Source: Gemmatimonadaceae bacterium (GTDB lineage Bacteria > Gemmatimonadota > Gemmatimonadetes > Gemmatimonadales > Gemmatimonadaceae). From it: 16,089 nt of DNA. The notes under the pieces were generated by a model that worked only from the letters and a program-made list of their open reading frames with translations, did not search any database and was not told the origin of the DNA. Position 1 is the stretch's first letter. Each line of letters starts with the position of its first letter. The stretch covers positions 1-16,089 of the forward strand of contig JANYKY010000268.1 in assembly GCA_025357975.1 (NCBI GenBank), written 5' to 3'. Shown here in pieces: positions 7,756 to 15,941 of this stretch. The position numbers were made by a program, and so were the translations under genes.

Positions 7756-7809
7756 AAAGCCACAAGCGAGAGGCAGCTTGTGGCTTGTGGGTTGTGGCTT
7801 GTGGCTTTT
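7756..7809. terminator. Bidirectional hairpin terminator with a 7-nt tandem repeat
   Basis: The segment between the convergent cytochrome and msrA genes contains AAGCCACAAGC (7757-7767) and its perfect complement at 7776-7786 (11-bp stem, 8-nt loop). A second copy of the right arm at 7797-7808 gives a 12-bp alternative stem. On the plus strand the second stem ends in TTTT; on the minus strand the stem is followed by TTTCTTTT. The right side is four tandem near-copies of CTTGTGG (7778-7805, one copy with G for C). It probably terminates both genes. Confidence 0.7.
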
Positions 7810-8511
7810 CTATTGCCAGGCTGAGATCTCTGGCTTGTAGAGCTGGCTGAGATCCTTCTTCAGGTTCTCGACCTTCGGCGCATCGTTGATGCGTATGTAC
7901 ATGTCGTTCGGGTGAAGCGTCGCGTAGTTCTGATGATACGACTCGGCGACGTTGAACGAACGTGCCGACTCAAGCATGGTTACGATCGGGCGGTTGTAAA
8001 CCTTCGCCTTCCCGAGCTGAGCGATGTAAGCGGCGGCGATTCGCTTCTGGGCGTCCGTCGTATAGAAAATCGCTGAGCGATACTGCGTGCCCTCATCTGG
8101 TCCCTGGCGGTTAAGCTGCGTTGGATCGTGTGCGACAGAAAAGAAAACGCGAAGCAGTTGGCCGTAAGAGACCTTGGACGGATCGAACGTTACTCGGACA
8201 GATTCGGCGTGCCCAGTCGTCCCAGTGCTCACCTCTTCATAAGAAGGCGAGGCGACAGTACCGCCGGCATATCCCGAAACCGCTGACTTCACGCCCTTCA
8301 CATGCTGAAACACGGCCTGAATTCCCCAGAAGCAACCGCCGGAGAAGACGGCGGTTTCCTGCCCAGGCGCCGAAGCCAGGGGATTATCAACGGCAGGCGC
8401 TGGAACTGCGGAAGGCGCAGCAACCAGGGCAGAACTCGTGCGTGTGAGGAAAACAAAGCCCGCGGCAACTCCGAACATCACAAGCGCTGCTTTTCCAAGA
8501 GATCTATTCAT
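7810..8511 (-). CDS. msrA: Peptide-methionine (S)-S-oxide reductase MsrA, exported form
   Basis: The protein is 233 aa. The MsrA signature GGCFWG is at residues 58-63 with the catalytic Cys60, followed by other family landmarks: GVKSAVSGYAGG, YEEVSTGTTGHAESVRV, FFSVAHDPTQLNRQGPD, GTQYRSAIFY and AESYHQNY near the end. The family reduces methionine-S-sulfoxide in proteins and so repairs oxidative damage. The first 30 residues form a hydrophobic segment followed by an Ala/Pro linker, consistent with a signal peptide or membrane anchor and a periplasmic site of action. Cys60 is the only cysteine, so there is no resolving cysteine within the protein and recycling must use another reductant. AAGGA about 8 nt before the ATG supports the start. 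It may be transcribed with the upstream flotillin operon (98-nt gap) or from its own promoter. Confidence 0.95.
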   Translation of the reverse strand: MNRSLGKAALVMFGVAAGFVFLTRTSSALVAAPSAVPAPAVDNPLASAPGQETAVFSGGCFWGIQAVFQHVKGVKSAVSGYAGGTVASPSYEEVSTGTTGHAESVRVTFDPSKVSYGQLLRVFFSVAHDPTQLNRQGPDEGTQYRSAIFYTTDAQKRIAAAYIAQLGKAKVYNRPIVTMLESARSFNVAESYHQNYATLHPNDMYIRINDAPKVENLKKDLSQLYKPEISAWQ

Positions 8512-8609
8512 AAAGAATCCTTATTCCTGAGTTTGTACGACACGTATTAAACGCCCCGTTGCCGCGTCCGGATTCATACCTTTTCGCCGGCTGATCGTTC
8601 CGTGGATGC

Positions 8610-9986
8610 CTACCACTTACGAAGCGGATCCTCATCGTTTTTTGGAGGACGCGGGAAGGTTGGAGCAGCAATTCTGTCGACTGGAACACCATTCGACTCA
8701 GGCCTGTCTCGATCCAGCATTCCGCCCTTCGCGACCATCTGAGCTGCAAGAACGGTTTGTATCACACTGACCATGTTGTTCGCCGTAACCTCGGCCGCCC
8801 CGGTCTCACCGCTCGAGATAGTGATGAGTCTGGCCGCAGCAAGCGCATCCGCGATCGCCGGAGCAATCTGTGGCAGCATCTCTATCTGGCGATAACGGAA
8901 ATAACTCTCGCCACCAGCTGCGATGGCCTGATTTACCTTCTGGATGCTCTCCGCCGTCGCGTCTGCGATACGACGGATGCGAATTGCTTCCGCATCGGCT
9001 GCAGCTTCCGCCTGAAGGCGAACGATTGCTGCGTCTGCTCTCGCCTGAGCAATTTGCGTCGCGTCGAGCTCAGCGGTGCGCTGCAGGCCGGCGGCTTCCT
9101 GGCGCTTTGCTTCAGCCTGCGCGATGAGGCCGGCGTTCGAAGCTTTGGTCTGCTCGAGCTCTCGTTGTTTGTCCGAGATAGCGCGCTCGGCGTCGAGCTG
9201 CGCTTCTTTCGCGCGCCGAGCCTGCATTGCTGACACTATCTCCGCGTTCGCCTGCGCTTCTGCCGCCGACTGGCGGCGTCTGGCTTCAGCAACTTCGGAT
9301 TGAACGATCTTGATGTTGAGAGAATTGAAGATGAGTCCGAGATCGGTGAGCTCGCGTGAGCAGGCTTTGCGAATGATTACAGCGAGCGGATCGTCGTCAT
9401 CCTCGATTGCCATCGGGTCGCCTTCACGGACAGTGATCGGGGCCGGCGCGATCTTCACGGGCAGCGTGCCGCTCGACGGTCCGAGCAGCGACTTCGAAGC
9501 TGATGGCGTTGCCTTAGCTGAGAAAAGCTGATCATGCGTGAGAAGGTTGATCGCGCGGCGGCCGGAACTCGACAGCAGGTCGGTAAGCGTGTTGACCTGA
9601 TCCGCTTCTTTCTTCGAGAAAAAGCGGTTGGCGGCGGTCCTGATGAGCATGTCGCTATCGCCGACCGAAACAATCGCGCTCGCCAGAACACGCACCTTGA
9701 TGGGCCGAGGTGTTCCGTTCTCGTCGATGTCTGCTGTCTGGTCCGTAATGTCGAGGTCGACGTTGATGACCTTGCTCGAGATCGTTGTGCCGGTAGTGAG
9801 AAGCGGAATCTCCTTGGATTTTCCGGGCCCGCGGTAGATGACCGTTCCGCCGCCGAGCCAACTCACAAGGCGAATCTCACCGGCTTCGACGTTGCGAAGA
9901 AACTTCGCGACGATTACCGGCACTGCTATCAGGACAAAGACGACCACGCCGATCACAAGCGCGCCGCTGGATGCAATCCCACTCAT
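8610..9986 (-). CDS. Flotillin-like SPFH domain protein
   Basis: The 458-aa protein begins with a membrane segment (residues 7-30, ALVIGVVVFVLIAVPVIVAK). An SPFH/band-7 domain follows (about 32-230), with GGGTVIYRGPG and IKVRVLASAIVSVGD, ending at LGLIFNSLNIKIV. A long Ala/Glu/Arg coiled coil (about 230-365) is typical of flotillins, followed by MLPQIAPAIADAL and a C-terminal tail ending PPKNDEDPLRKW. Flotillins assemble at membrane microdomains. Residues about 155-202 look like an extra loop in the SPFH domain, rich in Ser/Pro and with an acidic run EDDDDP. A strong Shine-Dalgarno sequence, AGGGAGGT (9991-9998), lies 4 nt before the ATG. The NfeD-like gene immediately upstream is the usual partner of this family, as in Bacillus YuaF/YuaG. 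Confidence 0.9.
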   Translation of the reverse strand: MSGIASSGALVIGVVVFVLIAVPVIVAKFLRNVEAGEIRLVSWLGGGTVIYRGPGKSKEIPLLTTGTTISSKVINVDLDITDQTADIDENGTPRPIKVRVLASAIVSVGDSDMLIRTAANRFFSKKEADQVNTLTDLLSSSGRRAINLLTHDQLFSAKATPSASKSLLGPSSGTLPVKIAPAPITVREGDPMAIEDDDDPLAVIIRKACSRELTDLGLIFNSLNIKIVQSEVAEARRRQSAAEAQANAEIVSAMQARRAKEAQLDAERAISDKQRELEQTKASNAGLIAQAEAKRQEAAGLQRTAELDATQIAQARADAAIVRLQAEAAADAEAIRIRRIADATAESIQKVNQAIAAGGESYFRYRQIEMLPQIAPAIADALAAARLITISSGETGAAEVTANNMVSVIQTVLAAQMVAKGGMLDRDRPESNGVPVDRIAAPTFPRPPKNDEDPLRKW

Positions 9987-10020
9987 TTAGACCTCCCTGT
10001 ACAGACAAAGTGCGTTTCGC

Positions 10021-10605
10021 TCATATGAGCGAAACGGTGCAGCGGTTACGCGCAGCGTCGACTTCCTGGATGCGAAGACGTGATCCTGCCGGAACCTTTA
10101 CTTTCATTTCACGATCGCCCGTCTGGAGGGTGCCGAGTAGCTGCACCATCTGTCCATCCAGTTCGACGGCAATCAAGCCCTGGCCGTTCCTGTCGAACGC
10201 AGTAACTGCGGTCGCCTCGTCCATGAGCGAGCCTTCGAGTGTCGCAGCAGGATTGGATGCGAAGCGAAACGCGAGATTCCACATTGGCGAGACGACGAAT
10301 CGCTCAAAAAGAATTCCGACGGCCAGGGATGCCGCAAACAGCAGCGGGCCACCCAGAAAGTCGCGAAGCACCAGGCCGGCAGTTCCAACTCCGAGGCACA
10401 CGCTGAAGAGAACCCTCGGCGACATCAGCGCCACCAGCGGGTTGGGCTGGCCCTGTGAGTGCGCCGCGTGCACGTGGCCACCATGCCCAGCCGCGGTATG
10501 ACCGGAGCCAGCGTGCGGGCCACTACCGTGACGACCGAGGCCGCCGACAGCCATTCCGACCAGTCCAACACCTCCGAGGGCGAGGGCGGTCAGGTAAATG
10601 TCCAT
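10021..10605 (-). CDS. NfeD-like membrane protein with His-rich loop
   Basis: From the ATG at 10605 the protein is 194 aa. A first membrane segment (about 4-22) is followed by a Gly/His-rich loop (about 25-52) holding seven His residues. Two more membrane segments come next (around SPRVLFSVCLGVGTAGLVL and GPLLFAASLAVGILFERFV), then a soluble C-terminal domain of about 80 aa (LEGSLMDEATAVTAFDRNGQ, then REMKVKVPAGSRLRIQEVD). That domain looks like the OB fold of NfeD proteins. NfeD proteins pair with flotillin-type SPFH proteins, and here the SPFH gene starts 34 nt downstream. The frame is open upstream to 10734, but that part overlaps the LURP-one-related gene and lacks a membrane signal, so I reject it. 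The His-rich loop might bind metal ions; that is speculation. Confidence 0.82.
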   Translation of the reverse strand: MDIYLTALALGGVGLVGMAVGGLGRHGSGPHAGSGHTAAGHGGHVHAAHSQGQPNPLVALMSPRVLFSVCLGVGTAGLVLRDFLGGPLLFAASLAVGILFERFVVSPMWNLAFRFASNPAATLEGSLMDEATAVTAFDRNGQGLIAVELDGQMVQLLGTLQTGDREMKVKVPAGSRLRIQEVDAARNRCTVSLI

Positions 10606-10613
10606 CCCTGAAT

Positions 10614-11105
10614 CTAGCGCCGGCGCCCGTCTCCGTGACACGACATGTCGACGATCACAGCGCACGCAAGCACGAGGACCTGGTCTTCGGTATCGTCCAC
10701 ATCGACTCCATAAGTGTCGCCAAGGGCCAGCCATTGCTTCGAAACTGTCGCCACGACATTTCCGCCGCGGGTGAAAGTGTATTCCATGTCGAGGAAATTT
10801 CCCTCAGCCTTCAAGTCATCGGGACCAGGAACGTCGACATTGAAAGTGTGATGAAACGGGGAGAACAATTCCTTCTTTACAACTGCGGCAATGACTCCGG
10901 CACGATACAGCTCGTAGGTCCGTCCCCAGGACAGAACTTTCTGCCTGATGAATGCGAGCTCGTTGCCCTGGAGGTCCTGAAACGAAAGCTGGTCGCCGAT
11001 CGTGAACGCCTTCCCGTCCACAAAATAAATGTCGCGCTCGTTCTCATCGCGGATATAGAAATCATCACCCCACGATAGAAGTTTCTGCTTCATTACATAT
11101 CGCAA
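10614..11105 (-). CDS. LURP-one-related (LOR, tubby-like fold) family protein
   Basis: The 163-aa protein matches bacterial LURP-one-related proteins along its whole length: MKQKLLSWGDDFYIRDENER, YFVDGKAFTIGDQLSFQDLQ, LAFIRQKVLSWGRTYELYR, AAVVKKELFSPFHHTFNVDV, EYTFTRGGNVVATVSKQW, then DTYGVDV and VLVLACAVIVDMSCHGD. The fold is a tubby-like beta barrel around a central helix, related to scramblase-like proteins. Its biochemical role in bacteria is not settled. The frame begins with TTG at 11105, giving MRYVMKQK; the RYVM residues are, to my memory, conserved in the family, which favours this over the ATG at 11093. No ribosome-binding site decides it. Only 8 nt separate it from the NfeD-like gene, so LOR, NfeD and flotillin probably form one operon. 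Confidence 0.88.
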   Translation of the reverse strand: MRYVMKQKLLSWGDDFYIRDENERDIYFVDGKAFTIGDQLSFQDLQGNELAFIRQKVLSWGRTYELYRAGVIAAVVKKELFSPFHHTFNVDVPGPDDLKAEGNFLDMEYTFTRGGNVVATVSKQWLALGDTYGVDVDDTEDQVLVLACAVIVDMSCHGDGRRR

Positions 11106-11151
11106 ATCAGACCGCGTCGGAGAGAGAGGTGAAGTTGTAATCGCTGTTCCG

Positions 11152-14145
11152 TTAGAAATCCAGCCTCAATCCAACCTGTAGCGCCAGTGGATTTACTCGT
11201 TGCCGCGGTGCGCCAAAAACCGAAGTAGGATCGTTGGTGACCTGATCGTTCACCGTAAGATTCCTCTGGATGATGGCCCCCGAAGCGAGGGTGTTGAACA
11301 AGTCCGCCGTCAAAGAAAACGATCGGGCAAACGCTCGCTCGAGACGGAGGTCGAGATTCATGTGCGACGGATACTTTCGTGCTCCACGCGGCTCAAGAAA
11401 AATCGTTTGCCCAAGCACTCCATGAAAAAGGTTGTCGCCCAGGAATGTCTTGTCGGACGCTTGCAGTGCGAATCGCGGAGTGAACTTAAACTGCGGAGTG
11501 ATGTATTCGCCGAGAGTGTACGTTGCGAACGCTCCGCCACGCAGGTGCAGCGGAAGGTTTCCGCTGACCCACAATTTCGTATCGAATGCGGGCACGTTTG
11601 GGAGCCGTCCCTCAAGATTGATTGCTTCGTTTGGCCGAACGCCAGGTCCAGCCGAGAACGACGTCCCGGTTGTGCCGAATCCTGTGATTCCGCCGACTGT
11701 TCCAGTGAGTTTCGACGCTGTGAATGACAATGAGCCGTTCCACGACGGCTGTTCGGTTCTGATTGAAAGAACCGCCTGGTGATAGACACGCTTGGCGCCC
11801 GGTACCGTCGTAAGCGCCACATCGGGATTGAACGATAGACTGTCAATGTCCGCGAACGTGTAGCCGGGTGTCGGCGGCAACCTCAATCTGCCGCTCGCGC
11901 GGGTTATGAGGTCAGCGCGCAAATCATTATTCGCAACCCAGACCACCGGTAGTACCAGCGGCGCGCCGTATTCATCGTAAATCGTTTGTCCCGTAGCGCG
12001 ATCCTTCACGGCGAGGTTCGTCAACTTGCTGTAGTCCGCGAGCCGGTTTCGATCGACCAGTCCAACAATGTCACGGTTGACTCTGAACACGTACGAAACT
12101 TCGGCCTTCCATCTTGACCCAAAGCGTTTTTCGACGCTCAGAAGAGACTGATCGACATAAGGCTGACGATAATTTTCGACCTTCCCCGCTTCATTGAGGA
12201 TGGACTCAACAAAAGTCGGTGAGAAACCGGTGAATGTTCCAATGTTCGCATCGCGCTGTTCCGGTGTGAACGTCGTGCGCGGATCCGTCAGCGGTGGTCC
12301 CTGAAGATACGTACGCTCGTTGCTGTACACGTCCGCACCCTCGGCACGATCGAAAAAGACCGAATTCATTCCCTGGTGATAACGACCCCAGTGGGCCTTG
12401 ATGACAAGGTCATTGCGGCCGCCGATATCCCACGACAATCCAACTCGCGGATCCACTGCCTGAGCGCGGGCAGCGAGAAAACGCGTTCCCGCTGACTGAA
12501 CCGGAGTCAGATATCCAGTCCAGCGCCCATATCTCGCGCCTTCACTGATGGTGAGATTTGGAATCGGCGTGAGATAGTCCTGGAAGAAAACGGCGGCGTC
12601 TTCAACATCGGATTTAAGGTGAATTTCCCCGCCCCATTCGCTGGCGGCGTCCGGCCATGATGCTGCGTTCGTGACGTCGATCAAGCCTGTGGTCTGGTTC
12701 GGATATGGAAGCCAGGTAAGTCCTCCATTGCGGGTTCGCGTGTCTTCGAAAGTGCCACGGCGATAATCACTTCCAAGCACTAGCTGGTTGGATGCACCTC
12801 CGAAAGAGCTTTCCCGCTTGTAGGTGACGTTTCCACCAATGCTTGTTGGCTTCAACCGCTCATTGAACGGCGAATTCTGGAAAAGCGGTTGCCGGCCAAG
12901 TCGGTAGACCTGAATTCCAGGAACATTGTCACCCGCATAACCAAGGTGCGACTCGCTCGAGCTGAAGCCGGCAACACGTGCGTTCAGCGAGCTGTGATTG
13001 CCGGTGTGCATCCAGCCGGCCTCGTAGACGTTTGTCGGATCCACAATGCGGGTCGATGCCGAGGGGTCATCGAGGCCCGTGATATCGGAGTGGCCCGTTG
13101 TTGCTCGCGTCACGCTTCCGAGCGCATCGATGCGGTCCCGCGCAGTAGGCGAGAACGTCAATTTCGCAATTCCCCTCGCGTCGCGCAGACTCTGCTGAAC
13201 AGATCGGAAATCGGTCAGGTCTGGCGTCGAAAGATTTGGAACGGCGACCTCCCTGTCGATCAGTATTCCACCGATGAAGTAATGAAGGCGATCCCGGATG
13301 ACTGGCCCGCTGATCTCACCACTGACTTCGCGTCGCATCGTTTGCTCCGCGCCTTCCTCGTTTGGAAGAATGTTGGTGGCTGTCAGGCTTGGAGAGATGT
13401 AATTCGTGCGGAATGTTCCGCGAAACTTGTTCGTGCCGGTTTTTGTGATGGCATTGATGAGACCACCCTGAAAATCGCCGTATTCCGCGCCAGCCCCCAA
13501 GCCCTTCACCTCAAGTGTCTCGATCCAGTCGATACTTGGCGCAACGAAATCTCCGCCTGTACCCGGATGACTCATCGCAATGCCATCGACCTGGTAGTTA
13601 TTAGCCGCCTGGCCTGCGCCGCCCCAGACGAACCCATTATTCACGCCGGGAACGAGTTCGATCAAACCCGCCGCTGTCCTGCCCATCGGGACGAGTTTTA
13701 CATCTTCGACCCGAATCCGCTGCGAGAGCTCGGTCGTTCTCGAATCGATGGACGTGGCAGTCTCCCTCACTTCGACCGTCGAGAGCTGCGTCGCTGACGC
13801 CGTGAGCGTGATCTGAAGCTGACCAGTCTGGCCCGCTATTACGCGGAGCGGTGAAAGCTGTGCTTCGCGAAATCCGAGGCGCCGTGCGCTCAGGCGATAA
13901 AGTCCGGGCGATAATCCTCGCAAGGCGAAGTGACCGGAAGCATCGCTCACTCCATCCACTGCGCCACCGCCATCGAGCCGCGATACATGTATTGCAGCGT
14001 CCGCGATTACTGCTCCGTCATCGGTCCCTACCGTGCCGGAAAGACTTCCCTCGGATGCGCGCTGCTGTGCTTCTGCGCTAAGGGCAAAAAAGAGCAGGGG
14101 TACTGCGATGGACGCGGACCAACGACCGAACCGGGTGTGATTCAT
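11152..14145 (-). CDS. TonB-dependent receptor with carboxypeptidase-regulatory-like domain
   Basis: This intact 997-aa outer-membrane receptor has a signal peptide (MNHTRFGRWSASIAVPLLFF, then ALSAEA, with cleavage before QQR). A carboxypeptidase-regulatory-like domain covers about 33-118 (GSLSGTVGTDDGAVIADAAI, GHFALRGLSPGLYRLSARRL). The plug covers about 125-245 (LIELVPGVNNGFVWGG, NNYQVDGIAMSHPGTGGDF, AGAEYGDFQGGLINAITKTG). A long barrel follows and ends ALQVGLRLDF with the terminal Phe expected of outer-membrane proteins. An AGGAG sequence (14155-14159) lies 9 nt before the ATG. The plug style resembles receptors annotated as OmpA-related or carboxypeptidase-regulatory receptors. The ligand is unknown. 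It is divergent from the M49-like peptidase gene, which may hint at peptide use, and lies 46 nt upstream of the LOR gene, so read-through is possible. Confidence 0.93.
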   Translation of the reverse strand: MNHTRFGRWSASIAVPLLFFALSAEAQQRASEGSLSGTVGTDDGAVIADAAIHVSRLDGGGAVDGVSDASGHFALRGLSPGLYRLSARRLGFREAQLSPLRVIAGQTGQLQITLTASATQLSTVEVRETATSIDSRTTELSQRIRVEDVKLVPMGRTAAGLIELVPGVNNGFVWGGAGQAANNYQVDGIAMSHPGTGGDFVAPSIDWIETLEVKGLGAGAEYGDFQGGLINAITKTGTNKFRGTFRTNYISPSLTATNILPNEEGAEQTMRREVSGEISGPVIRDRLHYFIGGILIDREVAVPNLSTPDLTDFRSVQQSLRDARGIAKLTFSPTARDRIDALGSVTRATTGHSDITGLDDPSASTRIVDPTNVYEAGWMHTGNHSSLNARVAGFSSSESHLGYAGDNVPGIQVYRLGRQPLFQNSPFNERLKPTSIGGNVTYKRESSFGGASNQLVLGSDYRRGTFEDTRTRNGGLTWLPYPNQTTGLIDVTNAASWPDAASEWGGEIHLKSDVEDAAVFFQDYLTPIPNLTISEGARYGRWTGYLTPVQSAGTRFLAARAQAVDPRVGLSWDIGGRNDLVIKAHWGRYHQGMNSVFFDRAEGADVYSNERTYLQGPPLTDPRTTFTPEQRDANIGTFTGFSPTFVESILNEAGKVENYRQPYVDQSLLSVEKRFGSRWKAEVSYVFRVNRDIVGLVDRNRLADYSKLTNLAVKDRATGQTIYDEYGAPLVLPVVWVANNDLRADLITRASGRLRLPPTPGYTFADIDSLSFNPDVALTTVPGAKRVYHQAVLSIRTEQPSWNGSLSFTASKLTGTVGGITGFGTTGTSFSAGPGVRPNEAINLEGRLPNVPAFDTKLWVSGNLPLHLRGGAFATYTLGEYITPQFKFTPRFALQASDKTFLGDNLFHGVLGQTIFLEPRGARKYPSHMNLDLRLERAFARSFSLTADLFNTLASGAIIQRNLTVNDQVTNDPTSVFGAPRQRVNPLALQVGLRLDF

Positions 14146-14256
14146 GTACGCAATCTCCTAGCGATAGGACTGGAGAGCGCATATCGTCCCGCAACTCACA
14201 GTCACGTTGGATAGATCGGGAACACCGGCACGAAAACGCCATACGGAGAATCTGGC
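14146..14256. promoter_or_regulatory. Divergent intergenic region between receptor and peptidase genes
   Basis: These 111 nt lie between two divergent start codons and should contain both promoters. Both ribosome-binding sites are clear: AGGAG at 14155-14159 (read on the minus strand) and GGAGAA at 14245-14250. I could not assign a convincing -35/-10 pair or operator on either strand. Confidence 0.35.
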
Positions 14257-15933
14257 ATGAGATTGAGAAGTTTGCTTGCGACCTCGGCTACGCTGACAAT
14301 TTTCGTGCAGTCCGCTTGCGACAAGCCTACACCGGCGGCGCGTACCGATTCGTCCAGGACGCAGGCCACGGCCGCTCCTGACATGCAACGGAGAATTTCC
14401 GAGTACACCACGGTGGCCCTGGCTGCGGACACGTCAACTCTAACGGCGAAAGAGAGACAAATGCTGCCGCTCCTGATTGACGCGGCAAAGGCGATGGATC
14501 CCATCTATTGGATGCAGACGTACGGCTCGCGGGATTCGCTGGTGTCGCAAGTCAGCGATCCCGGCGTGCGCGGCTTCATCGATATCAACTACGGTCCGTA
14601 TGACCGGCTGGACAACAACGCGCCGTTTGTTCCGGAAGTCGGCCCACGCGCGCCCGGCGCGAATCTTTATCCGAAGGACATCACTAAAGACGAATTCCTC
14701 GCGGCTGTGGCCAAAGGCCCACCCGCTCGCGCGGATTCGCTGAAGGATCTGTATACACTGGTACGCCGTTCTCCCGACGGCGGTCTCACCGCAGTTCCAT
14801 ACCACGAGGCATTCAAGGAACAGAATGCGATCGCGGCAGAAAAACTTCGGTCCGCCGCGGCACTCGCTGAAGATCCGGGCTTGAGAAAATATCTGCAGCT
14901 CCGCGCGAAGGCGCTTCTCGACGATCAGTATCAACCGAGCGACCTCGCGTGGATGGACATGAAGAACAACCGGCTCGACATCGTCATCGGACCGATCGAG
15001 ACCTACGAGGATGAGTTGTTCGGATACAAAGCCGCGAACGAGGCTTACGTGCTCGTCAAGGACAAAGCCTGGAGCCAGCGCCTCGCGAAGTACGCATCGA
15101 TGCTACCTGCTCTCCAAGGCGGACTTCCCGTCGCCGACAAGTACAAGCAGGAGAAGCCCGGTACCGATTCGGATCTGAACGCGTACGACGCGATCTATTA
15201 CGCTGGCCAGGCAAACGCGGGCGCGAAGACAATTGCGATCAATCTTCCAAACGACGAGCAGGTGCAGCTGAAAAAAGGCACGCGCCGCCTTCAGCTCAAG
15301 AACGTAATGCAGGCAAAGTTCGACAAGATCATGATGCCTATCGCGAAAGCCCTGATTGCCGATGATCAACTTCCGTTGCTCAACTTCAACGCGTTCTTCG
15401 AGAACACGATGTTCCACGAAGTGGCCCACGGCCTGGGAATCAAGAACACTCTCGGTGGCAAAGGCACTGTTCGGCTTGCCTTGAAAGAACGCTTCAGCGC
15501 AGTTGAAGAAGGGAAGGCAGATATCCTCGGACTCTACATGGTTCAGACACTGAACAAGCAGGGTCAGCTGCCCGGCGAAGATGTCAGGGGAAACTACGTC
15601 AGCTTTCTCGCAAGCCTCTTCCGCTCGGTAAGATTCGGCGGTGCTGATGCGCACGGCAGGGCGAACATCGCCGCGTTCAACTTCCTTCAGCAGCAGGGAG
15701 CTTTCACACGCAACGCAGGCACCGGCAAGTACCGCGTTGACTTCCCCAAAATGGCGACCGGCATGAATGCTCTGGCTGCGAAGATCCTTACACTACAGGG
15801 CGACGGTGATTACGCTGGGCTGGGCGCATTTCAACAACAGTACGGGACCATTTCCGCCGAGCTGCAGCGCGACCTCGGTGGTCTGAAAACGAAAGGAATA
15901 CCGGTGGACGTCGTCTTCGAGCAGGGGAAATAA
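14257..15933 (+). CDS. M49-like (dipeptidyl-peptidase III family) zinc peptidase, exported
   Basis: The 558-aa protein starts MRLRSLLATSATLTIFVQSAC. This is an export signal with a possible but imperfect lipobox (VQSAC), suggesting a periplasmic lipoprotein. The metal site is clear: HEVAH at residues 387-391 followed by GLG, and EEGKAD at 417-422 supplying the third ligand. The same pairing is seen in peptidase family M49, in which DPP III cleaves dipeptides from the N-terminus of short peptides. Classical DPP III has a six-residue HExxGH motif and about 700 aa; this one has the five-residue HExxH and is shorter. That arrangement matches the Caldithrix type as I remember it. Flanking elements (QVQLKKGTRRLQLKNVMQAKF, FNAFFENTMFHE) support the assignment. 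A GGAGAA ribosome-binding site supports the start. The gene converges on the HAD-like gene. Confidence 0.85.
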   Translation: MRLRSLLATSATLTIFVQSACDKPTPAARTDSSRTQATAAPDMQRRISEYTTVALAADTSTLTAKERQMLPLLIDAAKAMDPIYWMQTYGSRDSLVSQVSDPGVRGFIDINYGPYDRLDNNAPFVPEVGPRAPGANLYPKDITKDEFLAAVAKGPPARADSLKDLYTLVRRSPDGGLTAVPYHEAFKEQNAIAAEKLRSAAALAEDPGLRKYLQLRAKALLDDQYQPSDLAWMDMKNNRLDIVIGPIETYEDELFGYKAANEAYVLVKDKAWSQRLAKYASMLPALQGGLPVADKYKQEKPGTDSDLNAYDAIYYAGQANAGAKTIAINLPNDEQVQLKKGTRRLQLKNVMQAKFDKIMMPIAKALIADDQLPLLNFNAFFENTMFHEVAHGLGIKNTLGGKGTVRLALKERFSAVEEGKADILGLYMVQTLNKQGQLPGEDVRGNYVSFLASLFRSVRFGGADAHGRANIAAFNFLQQQGAFTRNAGTGKYRVDFPKMATGMNALAAKILTLQGDGDYAGLGAFQQQYGTISAELQRDLGGLKTKGIPVDVVFEQGK

Positions 15934-15941
15934 TAGCGCCA

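Noticed and set aside
7778..7805. CRISPR-like repeat array
   Set aside because: The repeats are 7 nt, directly adjacent and without spacers, so this is a tandem repeat within a terminator.
10606..10734. Longer start for the NfeD-like protein
   Set aside because: It overlaps the LURP-one-related gene by more than 100 nt and carries no membrane segment.
12889..13797. Plus-strand open frame of 302 codons
   Set aside because: It lies wholly antisense to the intact TonB-dependent receptor, has no recognisable domain and is Arg/Cys-rich in the manner of a shadow frame.
15103..15654. Minus-strand open frame of 183 codons
   Set aside because: It is antisense to the M49-like peptidase, including its zinc motif.
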